Part shown: piece by piece, positions 12,006 to 21,624 of the stretch | Position numbering within the stretch: position 1 is the first letter of the stretch | How the letters are laid out: every line of letters starts with the position of its first letter | Source: Sphingomonadales bacterium | Lineage (GTDB): Bacteria > Pseudomonadota > Alphaproteobacteria > Sphingomonadales > Sphingomonadaceae | DNA length: 64,000 bases | Assembly: GCA_025356275.1 (NCBI GenBank) | Contig: JANXUK010000134.1 | Location: 1 to 64,000 of the forward strand | Direction: 5' to 3' | The notes under the pieces: generated by a model | What the model was told of the DNA's origin: nothing | Seen by the model: only the letters and a program-made list of their open reading frames with translations | The model's database searches: none | Translations under genes and position numbers: made by a program

Positions 12006-13379
12006 ATGCCCGCAGATAAAGCCGCCATTGCCCTGAACCGATTTGGCCTGGGTGCGCGCCCGGGGGAGATTGACCGGGTCGCTGCCGATCCAGGGGCGTG
12101 GTTGATGCGGCAGATCGCCGGGCCTCACCCGCTGCCGCCCGCTATCGCCGCGCTGCCGCCGACCGCCGAAAGCCTCAGCGCCTTTGGTAAATGGATCGCC
12201 TCGATCGGCATCGGTCCGGGCGCCGACATCGCCAAGGGCAAGCTGGCCGCCGGCATCAGCGTCGAGCAATCGTTCAAAGCGGTGCTGGGTCCGCCTTATG
12301 CACAGGCGGTGGCGGCGCGTTTTCAGGCGGCGATAGACACCGATACGCCGTTCCGTGAGCGCTGGATTCGCTTCTGGTCCAACCATTTCGTCGTATCCGC
12401 CGCCAAGCCCGATATCATCGCGCTGCCGGCGGCGTTCGAACGCGATGTGGTGCGTGCCCATGCCTTCGGCCGCTTCGAGGATATGCTGCTCGCCTCCACA
12501 CAGCATCCGGCGATGCTGATCTATCTCGACAATTACCTGTCAATCGGGCCCGATTCGCCGCTGGCCCGGCATCCCGAATTTCTGCCACCGTATCTCCGCG
12601 ACCGGATGAAGGGCCGCAACGAGAATCTCGCGCGCGAGATTCTGGAGCTGCACACGCTGGGTGCGCGCGGCGGCTATAGTCAGGACGATGTCATCGCGCT
12701 GGCCAATATGTTGACCGGATGGACGCTGGCGCATGGCGCCTATGAGGGGTCGAGCGGCGGTGAGCTGTTCCGCTTTCTGGGCTTCGGGCATCAGCCCGGC
12801 GCGCAGACCTTGCTGGGCGCGGCTTATGATCAGCCTGGCGGGGGGCAGGGCGAGGCGGCGCTGCGCGCGATCGCCCGTCACCCCTCTACCGCGCGGCATA
12901 TCGCCACCAAGCTCGCCCGCCACTTCGTTGCGGACAGCCCCCCCGATGCGCAGGTGGCGCGGCTCGCCGCCAGCTTTACGGCTACCAATGGCGACCTTGC
13001 GGCGCTTGCGGCGGCGTTGATTGCCGCGCCCGAAGCGTGGGATCCCGCGCCCGCCAAGACCAAACCACCCGAAGATTATCTGATTTCGGCGGTCCGGGCG
13101 ATGGGCGGGCCGCAGCTGGCGGGGCCGCAATTAATCGCGCTGCTGACGCGTATGGGTCAGCGGCCGATGGCGCCGCCGGGCCCCGATGGCTGGTCAGAGA
13201 ATGCCGGCGCATGGACCGGGTCCGACGCCCTGTGGAAGCGGATCGAATGGGCCTCGGCAGTCGCCCGAACGACCGCAACCGCCTCCGGCCTATGGAGCCT
13301 CATCGGAAAGCTCGTCGATATCTTCCAGCCAGCCGAATGCGCCAACTACTTCAGTTCGTGCGGATATGTTCCAGCATGA
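12006..13379 (+). CDS. DUF1800 family protein, C-terminus replaced by a transposase-like tail
   Basis: ALNRFGLGARPGEIDRVAADPGAWLMRQI, DFE-type DUF1800 core (NENLAREILELHTLGARGGYSQDDVIALANMLTGWTL; GQGEAALRAIARHPSTARHIATKLARHFVADSPP). From about 13280 the sequence becomes LWSLIGKLVDIFQPAECANYFSSCGYVPA. Confidence 0.85.
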   Translation: MPADKAAIALNRFGLGARPGEIDRVAADPGAWLMRQIAGPHPLPPAIAALPPTAESLSAFGKWIASIGIGPGADIAKGKLAAGISVEQSFKAVLGPPYAQAVAARFQAAIDTDTPFRERWIRFWSNHFVVSAAKPDIIALPAAFERDVVRAHAFGRFEDMLLASTQHPAMLIYLDNYLSIGPDSPLARHPEFLPPYLRDRMKGRNENLAREILELHTLGARGGYSQDDVIALANMLTGWTLAHGAYEGSSGGELFRFLGFGHQPGAQTLLGAAYDQPGGGQGEAALRAIARHPSTARHIATKLARHFVADSPPDAQVARLAASFTATNGDLAALAAALIAAPEAWDPAPAKTKPPEDYLISAVRAMGGPQLAGPQLIALLTRMGQRPMAPPGPDGWSENAGAWTGSDALWKRIEWASAVARTTATASGLWSLIGKLVDIFQPAECANYFSSCGYVPA

Positions 13380-13395
13380 TCGGAAAACGCTCTAG
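13290..13395 (+). mobile_element. Probable 3' remnant of an IS630-family transposase
   Basis: LWSLIGKLVDIFQPAECANYFSSCGY-stop resembles the C-terminal (P.ECANY...GY) end of IS630-type transposases; followed by tgatcggaaaacgctctag. Confidence 0.6.
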
Positions 13396-13844
13396 CGCGG
13401 CTGTTCTTGGGCGAGGCGCCAGCCGGAATCCCATCGCTCAAGGTTTGCTTCGTACCCGCTATTGACGGTCTGACCTTGTGCCCAGCCGCCTGGTGGTAAG
13501 CCATAGCATTCGTTGAAGAACCCGTTGATGTCACCGTATTGGGGGGCGGCTGCCAAGTTCACAAGCGTAACGGGGATAACAACTGATGCTTTTCCCGATG
13601 TCCCGTTCAGAGCGGTATCTGCTAGTGTGGGTTGGCCGAGCGAAAACACGTCCGTGCACGGATGCATGCGCCCTCCCATTTGAAATGCCCGCTGGGCCAT
13701 GAGGCGGGCTGCGCCGTCGAGCACGGCTTGCTGCTCGTCCGCAGAGAGGTTCGCGCTCGCTTGGCTGCCGCATCCCGCAAGGGACACGAGTATAGAGAGC
13801 GTCATAAGAGCCCGCCCGCCGTTGCTGTTTTTCCTCACGCGCAC
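13392..13844 (-). CDS. Putative small lipoprotein, unknown function
   Basis: Lipobox-like N-terminus (LMTLSILVSLAGCGSQ); 150 aa ORF. Confidence 0.6.
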   Translation of the reverse strand: MRVRKNSNGGRALMTLSILVSLAGCGSQASANLSADEQQAVLDGAARLMAQRAFQMGGRMHPCTDVFSLGQPTLADTALNGTSGKASVVIPVTLVNLAAAPQYGDINGFFNECYGLPPGGWAQGQTVNSGYEANLERWDSGWRLAQEQPR

Positions 13845-13954
13845 GCCCTTTTTATAGATATACTATAGTTGATAAACACGCCAAGCATTGGTCGTCAACA
13901 GAGACCGCATGGATATGCGGCAGGCCCGGCGGCGATCAGCGCTCGTCGAAAACT

Positions 13955-14267
13955 GATGTTCATGCGGACCGAATTCGGCCGCACGGTGGCGATGAACGGC
14001 ACCGGCGGCACCGACCACGGCACCGGCGGCGCGGCGTTCCTGCTGGGCGGCGCGGTGGCCGGGGGCCGGGTTATCGCCGATTGGCCGGGCCTGAGCCATG
14101 CCGCGCTGCTCGATGGGCGTGACCTGCGCCCGACGGCCAGCCTGTATTCACCGCTCAAATCCGCGCTGATCCACCATCTCGGCATTGAGGCCGGCCATGT
14201 CGAGCGCATGGTCTTTCCCAATAGCACCGCCTCGCGCCTCAGCGAGGGCCTGTTTCGCCGAACCTGA
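13955..14267 (+). pseudogene. C-terminal fragment of a DUF1501 family protein
   Basis: TEFGRTVAMNGTGGTDHGTGGAAFLLGGAVAGGRVIADWPGLSHAALLDGRDLRPT is the DUF1501 C-terminal region. The N-terminal region is absent. Confidence 0.75.
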
Positions 14268-14289
14268 ATCTTTATCCGGAGCATGATTT

Positions 14290-14574
14290 ATGAAACTGAT
14301 CCGCATAACATTCGGCCTGGCCCTGATGCCCGTTGCAGCCTTCGCTCAGGAACCGCCGGCCAGCCCTTCCGCCAGCCCCTCAGCCAGCGCGATGGCGCAG
14401 CGCTGGCTGGCGATGAAGACCTGCGCGTTGGATGTCCGGACGCTGTGCCCCGGCATTCAACGCGGTGGCGGGCGCATCGCCCAATGCTTGATGGCCAATG
14501 CCGCGAAGGTCTCGGTGCGGTGCCGCGACGCGATAAAGCGGATGCGCGCAGGCCGCAAAGCTGGCGGCACGTAA
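14290..14574 (+). CDS. Secreted small protein with cysteine-rich (GLG1-like) repeat
   Basis: Signal peptide MKLIRITFGLALMPVAAFAQ; CALDVRTLCPGIQRGGGRIAQCLMANAAKVSVRCRDAI. Confidence 0.7.
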   Translation: MKLIRITFGLALMPVAAFAQEPPASPSASPSASAMAQRWLAMKTCALDVRTLCPGIQRGGGRIAQCLMANAAKVSVRCRDAIKRMRAGRKAGGT

Positions 14575-14645
14575 CAGCGTAGGGCATGGCGCAGCATCGG
14601 GGTGGTGCTCCGGGCCCAGCGCCCTTGATCAAAGGAACTTGCGTA

Positions 14646-15218
14646 ATGACTATCCACAAGGTCGGGTACTTCGTCGGCAGCCTTGCCAAGCAATCGATCA
14701 ACCGCAAACTTGCGAAGGCACTGATTGCGCTTGCACCTGACAGCATGCATTTCACTGAGATCGGTTTTGGCGACCTTCCACTCTACAGCTATGATTACGA
14801 TGCCGATTTTCCGCCGGTTGCCCGCGCCTTCAAGGCATCCATTGCGGCGGTCGATGCGCTGCTATTCGTCACGCCCGAATACAATCGGTCGATCCCCGGC
14901 GCGTTGAAGAATGCGATCGACTGGGGAACGCGGCCCTATGGCACCAACGCCTTCACCGGCAAGCCCTCCGCCGTGATCGGCACTTCGCCGGGCGCCATCG
15001 GCACCGCGCTGGCCCAGCAGAGCCTGCGCGCGGTGCTGGCTTTCTGCAATTCACCCCAGATGTCCGCGCCAGAGGCTTACCTCCATTTCACCCCCGGCCT
15101 GATCACCGACGACGGCAAGGTCACGGTCGCGTCCACCGAGAAATTCCTCCAGCATTACATAGAAGAATTCGGTGATTTTATCGGCAGGGTGCTGGGGTCC
15201 GCGCCGCAGAACACTTAG
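14646..15218 (+). CDS. NADPH-dependent FMN reductase family protein
   Basis: VGYFVGSLAKQSINRKLAKAL...DALLFVTPEYNRSIPGALKNAIDWGTRPYG. Confidence 0.93.
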   Translation: MTIHKVGYFVGSLAKQSINRKLAKALIALAPDSMHFTEIGFGDLPLYSYDYDADFPPVARAFKASIAAVDALLFVTPEYNRSIPGALKNAIDWGTRPYGTNAFTGKPSAVIGTSPGAIGTALAQQSLRAVLAFCNSPQMSAPEAYLHFTPGLITDDGKVTVASTEKFLQHYIEEFGDFIGRVLGSAPQNT

Positions 15219-15238
15219 TTCGGTAAGGACCCGCCGCG

Positions 15239-15898
15239 ATGAACAGGATGCAGATCGCCGGGCAACTGCTGCCGACCATGGTGCTCATTCTCGATCTGTG
15301 CGGCACTTTTGCCTTTGCGCTCAGCGGCGCAATGGCCGGGGTGCGGCGGCGGCTGGACCTGTTCGGCGTGCTGGCTCTGTCTTTCGCGGCCTCCAGCTTT
15401 GGCGGGATCGGTCGCGACGTGTTGATCGGCGCCGTGCCGCCCGCGGCCCTGACCGATTGGCGCTATCTGGGCGTATCGCTCGCGGCGGGGGTAATCGCGT
15501 TTTTCTGGTCCTCGCGGATCGAGCAGGGGCGCACGCCGGTGCGGCTGCTGGACGCCATCGGGCTATCGCTGTTCGCGGTGGCGGGCACGGAAAAAGCTTT
15601 GGCTTATGGCTTGCGGCCCGAGATGGCGGCCTTGCTGGGGATGCTGACGGGTATCGGCGGGGGCGTAGCGCGCGATGTGCTGCTTGCCGAAATTCCGGCG
15701 GTGCTTCGTTCCGAACTCTATGCGGTAGCGGCGCTGGCCGGTGCGGCGATTGTGGTCGGCGGCAGCGTGCTGCACCTTCCGGTGCTGGTTGGCAGTATGA
15801 CTGGGGGGCTGGTTTGTTTCTCCCTGCGGATGATGGCCATTCGCCGGGGCTGGCGCCTGCCGGTCGCGCCGGACAGCGATCAGGGGGCCAAGCCGTAA
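15239..15898 (+). CDS. Trimeric intracellular cation channel (TRIC/UPF0126) family membrane protein
   Basis: DLCGTFAFALSGAMAGVRRRLDLFGVLALSFAASSFGGIGRDVLIGAVPP; second repeat GIGGGVARDVLLAEIPAVLRSELYA. Confidence 0.92.
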   Translation: MNRMQIAGQLLPTMVLILDLCGTFAFALSGAMAGVRRRLDLFGVLALSFAASSFGGIGRDVLIGAVPPAALTDWRYLGVSLAAGVIAFFWSSRIEQGRTPVRLLDAIGLSLFAVAGTEKALAYGLRPEMAALLGMLTGIGGGVARDVLLAEIPAVLRSELYAVAALAGAAIVVGGSVLHLPVLVGSMTGGLVCFSLRMMAIRRGWRLPVAPDSDQGAKP

Positions 15899-15948
15899 GG
15901 CGGAGTTGACCTTGCGCGCCCGGTGCCACATCCTCCCGCGCGAAAAGG

Positions 15949-17472
15949 ATGCCGATGACCCCGCTGCTGCTCGCTCTGGCAATGACCGCCGCCGACCCCG
16001 CCACCACCGCCGAAACGCGCACCACCGCCGCTATAGAGCGCGTGCGGCAGATCAATCCGTCGATCCACGCGGTCATCGCGCTCGACCCCACGGCGTTAGA
16101 ACAGGCGAAGGCGCTGGACCACAGCACCACACCGCGTGGGCCCCTGTTCGGGATGCCGATCCTGATCAAGGACAATATCGAGACACTGGGCCCGCTGCCG
16201 ACCACGGCGGGCAGCATGGCGCTGATGGCCAATGTTACCGGCCGCGATGCACCGCTGGTCGCGCGGTTGCGCGCGGCGGGCGCGGTGATCCTGGGCAAGA
16301 CCAACCTGTCCGAATGGGCCAATATGCGCTCCTCGGCATCGATCTCGGGGTGGAGCGCGGTGGGCGGGCAGACGCGCAATCCGCACGCCTTGGATCGCAC
16401 CGCCTGCGGCTCGTCCTCGGGCAGCGGGGCGGCCATTGCGGCGGGGCTGACCGTGGCGGCGGTGGGCACGGAGACCGACGGCTCGATCACCTGCCCGGCC
16501 TCGATGAACGGCATCGTTGGGTTGAAGCCAACGGTCGGCCTAATCAGCCGAACGCATGTGGTGCCGATCAGCCATAGCCAGGACACGCCCGGCCCGATGG
16601 CCAGGGACGTGCGCACCGCCGCGCTGCTGTTACAGGCGATGGCGGGCAGCGATCCGGCCGATCCGGCGACGGCGATGGCCGATGGGCATCGTGCGGATTA
16701 TGTCGCGGCGCTGCGGCGGGATGCGCTGAAAGGCGTGCGGATCGGCGTGCTGCGCTTTGCCGGACCGTGGTCGCCGCAAGTCGATGCTTTGTTCGATTCC
16801 GCGCTGACTGTGCTGCGCGCGCAGGGCGCCACGCTGGTCGATATTGCGGCGATGAAGGACAGGGGCAAGATCGGGCCGGCGGAATTTGCGGTGCTGCTGA
16901 CCGAACTGAAGGCCCATCTCAACGCCTATCTGGCGACCACGCCGGCCAGCGTTACGACCCGCACGCTGACCGATGTCATCGCCTTCAACAAGGCCAACCC
17001 GCGCGAACTGGCGATGTTCGGGCAGGACAGTTTTGAGAAGGCGGAGGCGACTGCGGGGCTGACCGATCCGGCCTATGTCGCGGCGCGGGCGCTGTCGCTG
17101 CGGCTGGCGGGCCCCGAGGGGATCGACGCGATGCTGTCGTCCAATAATGTTGCGGCTTTGGTGGCGCCGACGATGCCACCGGCGTGGAAGATCGATGCGG
17201 TCAATGGCGATCAATACTCCGGCAATGGCCCCGGCGATCTGGCGGCGGTAGCCGGCTATCCGCATCTGACCGTGCCGATGGGCGCGGTACGCGGCTTGCC
17301 GGTGGGCCTGTCGTTCATTGGCCCGGCGTGGAGCGAGGCGCGGCTGCTGGGGCTAGGCTATGCCTATGAACAGGCGGCCGGGGTGCGGACGGTGCCGACA
17401 TTCGCGCCATCGGTCGAGGGTGCGGGACCGACTGCGTCGCTGATGGTGCCGCTGGGTACGCCTTCGCATTAG
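15949..17472 (+). CDS. Amidase (amidase signature family)
   Basis: GMPILIKDNIETLG, TACGSSSGSGAAIAAGLTVAAVGTETDGSITCPASMNGIVGLKPTVGLISR. Confidence 0.93.
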   Translation: MPMTPLLLALAMTAADPATTAETRTTAAIERVRQINPSIHAVIALDPTALEQAKALDHSTTPRGPLFGMPILIKDNIETLGPLPTTAGSMALMANVTGRDAPLVARLRAAGAVILGKTNLSEWANMRSSASISGWSAVGGQTRNPHALDRTACGSSSGSGAAIAAGLTVAAVGTETDGSITCPASMNGIVGLKPTVGLISRTHVVPISHSQDTPGPMARDVRTAALLLQAMAGSDPADPATAMADGHRADYVAALRRDALKGVRIGVLRFAGPWSPQVDALFDSALTVLRAQGATLVDIAAMKDRGKIGPAEFAVLLTELKAHLNAYLATTPASVTTRTLTDVIAFNKANPRELAMFGQDSFEKAEATAGLTDPAYVAARALSLRLAGPEGIDAMLSSNNVAALVAPTMPPAWKIDAVNGDQYSGNGPGDLAAVAGYPHLTVPMGAVRGLPVGLSFIGPAWSEARLLGLGYAYEQAAGVRTVPTFAPSVEGAGPTASLMVPLGTPSH

Positions 17473-17503
17473 GCACGCGTTGCGGATTTGGCTGCTGAGG
17501 CAC

Positions 17504-18430
17504 TCAGTCGTAAAACGCGGCAACTTCGCGCTGTGTGCCGATGCGCAATGCTTCCTCGACCAGGCGCAGCGGGGCGAGGTCGACTTCGCTGGTCCCCGCG
17601 CCGATGCGATCGGCAAAGCGTTGATAAAGCGCGGGATATTCGGCCTCTACGGGCACAGGCTGCGGCGCGCCGGCGATGATCAGGCGGTTGCCGCCCCCCG
17701 CAAGTATCAGCTCGCCGGCCTCGGTTTCGATAAAAATGTCCCAGCTTTGCGGGCCGGTTTGCAGGAAATCCAAGTCGGCGTTGATGGTCATGCCGCTGGC
17801 GCTGGTCAGGGTCAGGCGCGCCGCAATCGGGGCCGCGCAATTGGATGGGATGTCGAGATCGGCAGCCGCGACATGCAAAGGTTTGCAAACCAAGTCGGTT
17901 AATATAGATAGCGCATTTATCCCGGTATCGAATACGCCCATGCCACCCTCTTGCCATATCCAGGTCTGGCCGGGATGCCAGACCCGGACATCCTCTTTCC
18001 AGACGATGCGGATGTGGCGGATTTTGGTCCGCGCCAGCCATGCCCTGGCCGGGGCCACCGCCGCTGCCTCTTGCGAGTGCCAGGCGGTGAACAGCGTGAC
18101 GGAGTGCGCGGCGGCGAGCGCGACCAGCTCCTCGACCTGGGCAGTGCCGACGCCAGGCGGTTTTTCGAGCAACACATGCTTGCCTGCCATGATCGCGGCG
18201 CGGGCGGCGGCATGGCGCAATTGGGGCGGCTGGCACAGGCTGACCGCGTCCAGATCGGGCTCCCCCGCGATCAGCGCAGCGATGTCGGAATAGGATGGCA
18301 GGCCCGGCGCCGCGCTATGCGGGTCGGCGGTGGCGATCAAGTCCATGCCTGGAGTGTTGGCGATGGCGGCGACATGCTGATCGCGCGCGATCTTGCCGAA
18401 CCCGATGATAGCGATCCTGATGGGTCTCAC
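17504..18430 (-). CDS. Gfo/Idh/MocA family dehydrogenase, probable D-galactose (L-arabinose) 1-dehydrogenase
   Basis: RIAIIGFGKIARDQHVAAIANTPGM...HVLLEKPPGVG...TAWHSQEAAAV...WKEDVRVWHPGQTWIWQEGGMGVFDTGINALSI. Adjacent to a dgoA/dgoK cluster. Confidence 0.85.
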   Translation of the reverse strand: MRPIRIAIIGFGKIARDQHVAAIANTPGMDLIATADPHSAAPGLPSYSDIAALIAGEPDLDAVSLCQPPQLRHAAARAAIMAGKHVLLEKPPGVGTAQVEELVALAAAHSVTLFTAWHSQEAAAVAPARAWLARTKIRHIRIVWKEDVRVWHPGQTWIWQEGGMGVFDTGINALSILTDLVCKPLHVAAADLDIPSNCAAPIAARLTLTSASGMTINADLDFLQTGPQSWDIFIETEAGELILAGGGNRLIIAGAPQPVPVEAEYPALYQRFADRIGAGTSEVDLAPLRLVEEALRIGTQREVAAFYD

Positions 18431-19403
18431 AACGCGCGAACTATAACCGCATCAGCGTCCGAACCCAGCGCCAGCGGGTTGCGCAGGGGCAGGGCGAAAG
18501 CATCGGCGGTGATCTCGAACATATCGCCGGATCGGGTGGTGATGTCATCGGCGCAGGACAGGGTAGCGGTACCGAAGAAATGCACATGGAGGTCGCCGGG
18601 GCGGCGAAACTGGCTGTTTTTGAAGTGATGGTGTTCCAAATTGGCGATACTATGCGACATATTCGCTTCGCCCGAGACGAAAGGCTTCTCCCACAGCACC
18701 GCGCCGTCGCGCAGGATACGGCTGGTGCCGCGCACATCTGTCGGCAGATCGCCCAGTCGTAGTTCGGGACCAAGCGCTGCCTGCCGCAGTTTTGAATGCG
18801 CCAGCCACAAGTAATTGACCCGTTCGGTTACATGGTCGGAAAATTCATTGCCCAGCGTAAAGCCGAGGCGCAGTGGGGTGCCGTCGGTGCCGACCAGGTA
18901 GATGCCAGCAATCTCGGGCTCCTCGCCACCATCGCCGGCGAAGGCGGGCTGGGTGAGGGGGGCGCCGGGGGCGACGAGGCAATCGCCATCACCTTTGTAG
19001 AACCATTCTGGCTGGACACCGATAGTACCATGAACCGGTTTCCCGCTTTCGAGCCCCATCAGGAACATCCGCAAGGAATCGGTCGCGCCGCCAGCAGCAG
19101 CGCCCTTGTGCATCATGTCGCGGCCCTCTGCCGAACCGAGATGCGTCAGGCCGGTGCCGGTGACGATCAGATGGGCCGCGTCGGGGTGATCGATCGGGGC
19201 GAGCAACGTGACGTCGGCAAGGTCGATCGCTGTCCCTGCCATTGGGCGGCCAGATCGGCCAGCTTCGCGCCCTTGTCCGCCGCCTGATGCGCCAGCATGA
19301 GCGTGGTGGCGACGCCCGTGACCACGCGGGTACTGCCATCGTCGGCCAGCGCGGCGACACCTCGCTCGCAATTTCGGGTAAATTGGATCAGGGACCGAAC
19401 CAT
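18427..19403 (-). pseudogene. AraD1/GguC-like FAH-superfamily protein, frameshifted
   Basis: N-term MVRSLIQFTRNCERGVAALADDGSTRVVTG...DLAAQWQG in one frame; AIDLADVTLLAPIDHPDAAHLIVTGTGLTHLGSAEGRDMMHK... continues in another. The break is near 19229-19240. Confidence 0.8.
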
Positions 19404-19415
19404 ATCTTCACAGCC

Positions 19416-21215
19416 TCAATGGTTGTCGCGCGGCAGGCCGCTGGTCTGGGCGATACGTTGAAAACGTTCAGCGCCCTCAAGGATCGCACCTGTGTCGAGT
19501 TGGCCAATCACAGCGCGCTGAATCTGCTGCCATGGGGTCTGCGATGCGGGATAGGCATAGCTGCCCGCTGCCGCCAAGGCCGCGCGCCGCTCCGCCAGTA
19601 TCGCCTGCGAAATCAACACATTGGCGGTACCACGCGCCAGATCGATCCGCACACGGTCGCCAGTCTTCAGCAGCGCGAGCCCGCCCCCCGCCGCCGCCTC
19701 GGGCGAGGCATTGAGGATCGAGGGGCTGGCGCTGGTCCCCGATTGCCGGCCATCGCCGAGGCAGGGCAGCCCGCTGATCCCCTCGCGCAGCAGATACGCT
19801 GGCGCGCGCATATTGACCACTTCGGCGGCACCCGGATAGCCGATCGGCCCGGCGCCGCGCATCACCAGCAGCGTGGCAGCGTCGATGGCGAGCGCAGGAT
19901 CATCGATGCGGGCGTGGTAATCCTCGGGCCCGTCAAACACCACCACCGGCCCCTCGAAAGCATCGGGATCGCCCGGGGCGGAGAGATAGCGTGCGCGGAA
20001 TTCCTCTGAAATAACGCTGGTTTTCATAATCGCCGCATCGAACAGATTGCCCGACAACACCAGGAAACCGGCATCGCGGACCAGTGGATCGGCGAAGGCG
20101 CGGATCACCTTGGCGTCCATGATGCGGGCTTCGCGGCAATTGTCACCGATGCTTTTGCCATTGGCGGTCAGCGCGGATTCGTCGATCAGCCCTGCGCCGA
20201 TCAACTGCGCCACCACCGCCGGAACGCCGCCCGCGTGGTAATAATCCTCGCCCAGATACTCGCCTGCAGGCATCATATTGACCAGCAGCGGCACCTTATG
20301 CCCATACTCCTGCCACGCGCGCAGCGGCAGATCGACGCCGATATGACGGGCGATGGCGGCCAGGTGGATCGGTGCGTTGGTCGAGCCGCCGATGGCCGAA
20401 TTCACCACGATGGCATTGCGAAACGCCGCCGGGGTCAGGATGTCCGACGGTTTGAGATCCTCCACCACCATGCCGACGATGCGCTTGCCGGTGTGATACG
20501 CGCATTCTTGGCGGTCGCGATAGGGCGCGGGGATCGCGGCGCTGCCCGGCAGGCTCATGCCCAGCGCCTCGGTCAGGCTGTTCATCGTGGTCGCGGTGCC
20601 CATGGTGTTGCAATAGCCGGTGGAGGGCGCGGAGGAGGCGACAAGGCGGATAAAACCATCGTGATCGATCTCACCCCGGCTGAGCATTTCGCGCGCTTTC
20701 CACACGATAGTGCCGCTGCCGGTGCGCTCACCCCCCTGTCCGTTCTTGGCATGCCAGCCGTTGAGCATCGGGCCCACGGACAGCGCGATGGCAGGGATGT
20801 TGACCGTCGCAGCGGCCATCAGGCAGGCGGGCGTCGTCTTGTCGCACCCGATGGTCAGCACCACGGCGTCGAGCGGATAGCCGTACAGCACCTCGACCAG
20901 CCCGAGATAGGCCAGATTGCGGTCAAGCCCGGCGGTGGGACGCTTGCCGGTTTCCTGGATCGGATGGACCGGGAATTCGATGGCGACCCCTCCCGCATCG
21001 CGGATACCGTCGCGCAGCCGATCCGCCAGCACCAGATGGTGCCGGTTGCACGGGCTGAGGTCGCTGCCGGTCTGGGCGATGCCGATGATCGGGCGGCCGC
21101 TGCGCAATTCCTCCATGCTGAGCCCGAAGTTCAGATACCGCTCCAGATACAGCGCGGTCATGTCGATATTGGCGGGATTGTCGAACCATGCGGCCGAGCG
21201 GAGGGTGCTGGTCAT
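19416..21215 (-). CDS. IlvD/Edd family sugar-acid dehydratase (arabonate/xylonate/galactonate type)
   Basis: [101 protein letters not shown]. Confidence 0.92.
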   Translation of the reverse strand: MTSTLRSAAWFDNPANIDMTALYLERYLNFGLSMEELRSGRPIIGIAQTGSDLSPCNRHHLVLADRLRDGIRDAGGVAIEFPVHPIQETGKRPTAGLDRNLAYLGLVEVLYGYPLDAVVLTIGCDKTTPACLMAAATVNIPAIALSVGPMLNGWHAKNGQGGERTGSGTIVWKAREMLSRGEIDHDGFIRLVASSAPSTGYCNTMGTATTMNSLTEALGMSLPGSAAIPAPYRDRQECAYHTGKRIVGMVVEDLKPSDILTPAAFRNAIVVNSAIGGSTNAPIHLAAIARHIGVDLPLRAWQEYGHKVPLLVNMMPAGEYLGEDYYHAGGVPAVVAQLIGAGLIDESALTANGKSIGDNCREARIMDAKVIRAFADPLVRDAGFLVLSGNLFDAAIMKTSVISEEFRARYLSAPGDPDAFEGPVVVFDGPEDYHARIDDPALAIDAATLLVMRGAGPIGYPGAAEVVNMRAPAYLLREGISGLPCLGDGRQSGTSASPSILNASPEAAAGGGLALLKTGDRVRIDLARGTANVLISQAILAERRAALAAAGSYAYPASQTPWQQIQRAVIGQLDTGAILEGAERFQRIAQTSGLPRDNH

Positions 21216-21624
21216 AAGGGCTCTCCGGGCGGGTTGAGCATATCGGCGAAATTCTGTGGTTCGGGCGCGATGCCGTCACCCATCCGGCGGATATGACCAT
21301 GCTGGCCGATGACAGTGTCGTCAATAAAATTGCCGGCGAAGAGTTACAGCCCCGGCCGATTGCCGGATCGGCCGCCGGTGCGACCGATTGCGGCCGATTG
21401 CGGCGTTTGGGCGCGCTCTGCGTTCGCGACCGGGGCCGGGGTCGAAACCACCGCAGCCAGCATCGCTCCCGCGCTCCCTGTCGCGAGCCGCAGCATTGAC
21501 CCGATCCGCTAGACCCGGCGCATCAACCGGAGGCACCGCAGTACCGCCCGCGCGGCCCCGCAATCACACTCTGCGGTGATCGCGGGGCGGTGGATCACGC
21601 GCAGGGGCATGCCGAAAACCGGAT

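Noticed and set aside
11000-12028. 342-aa minus-strand ORF
   Set aside because: Overlaps the clear DUF4112 and RNase H-like genes on the opposite strand; composition typical of a shadow ORF.
15321-16616. 431-aa minus-strand ORF
   Set aside because: Pro/Arg/Ser-rich antisense shadow of the TRIC channel and amidase genes.
20235-21296. 353-aa plus-strand ORF
   Set aside because: Antisense shadow of the conserved IlvD/Edd dehydratase.
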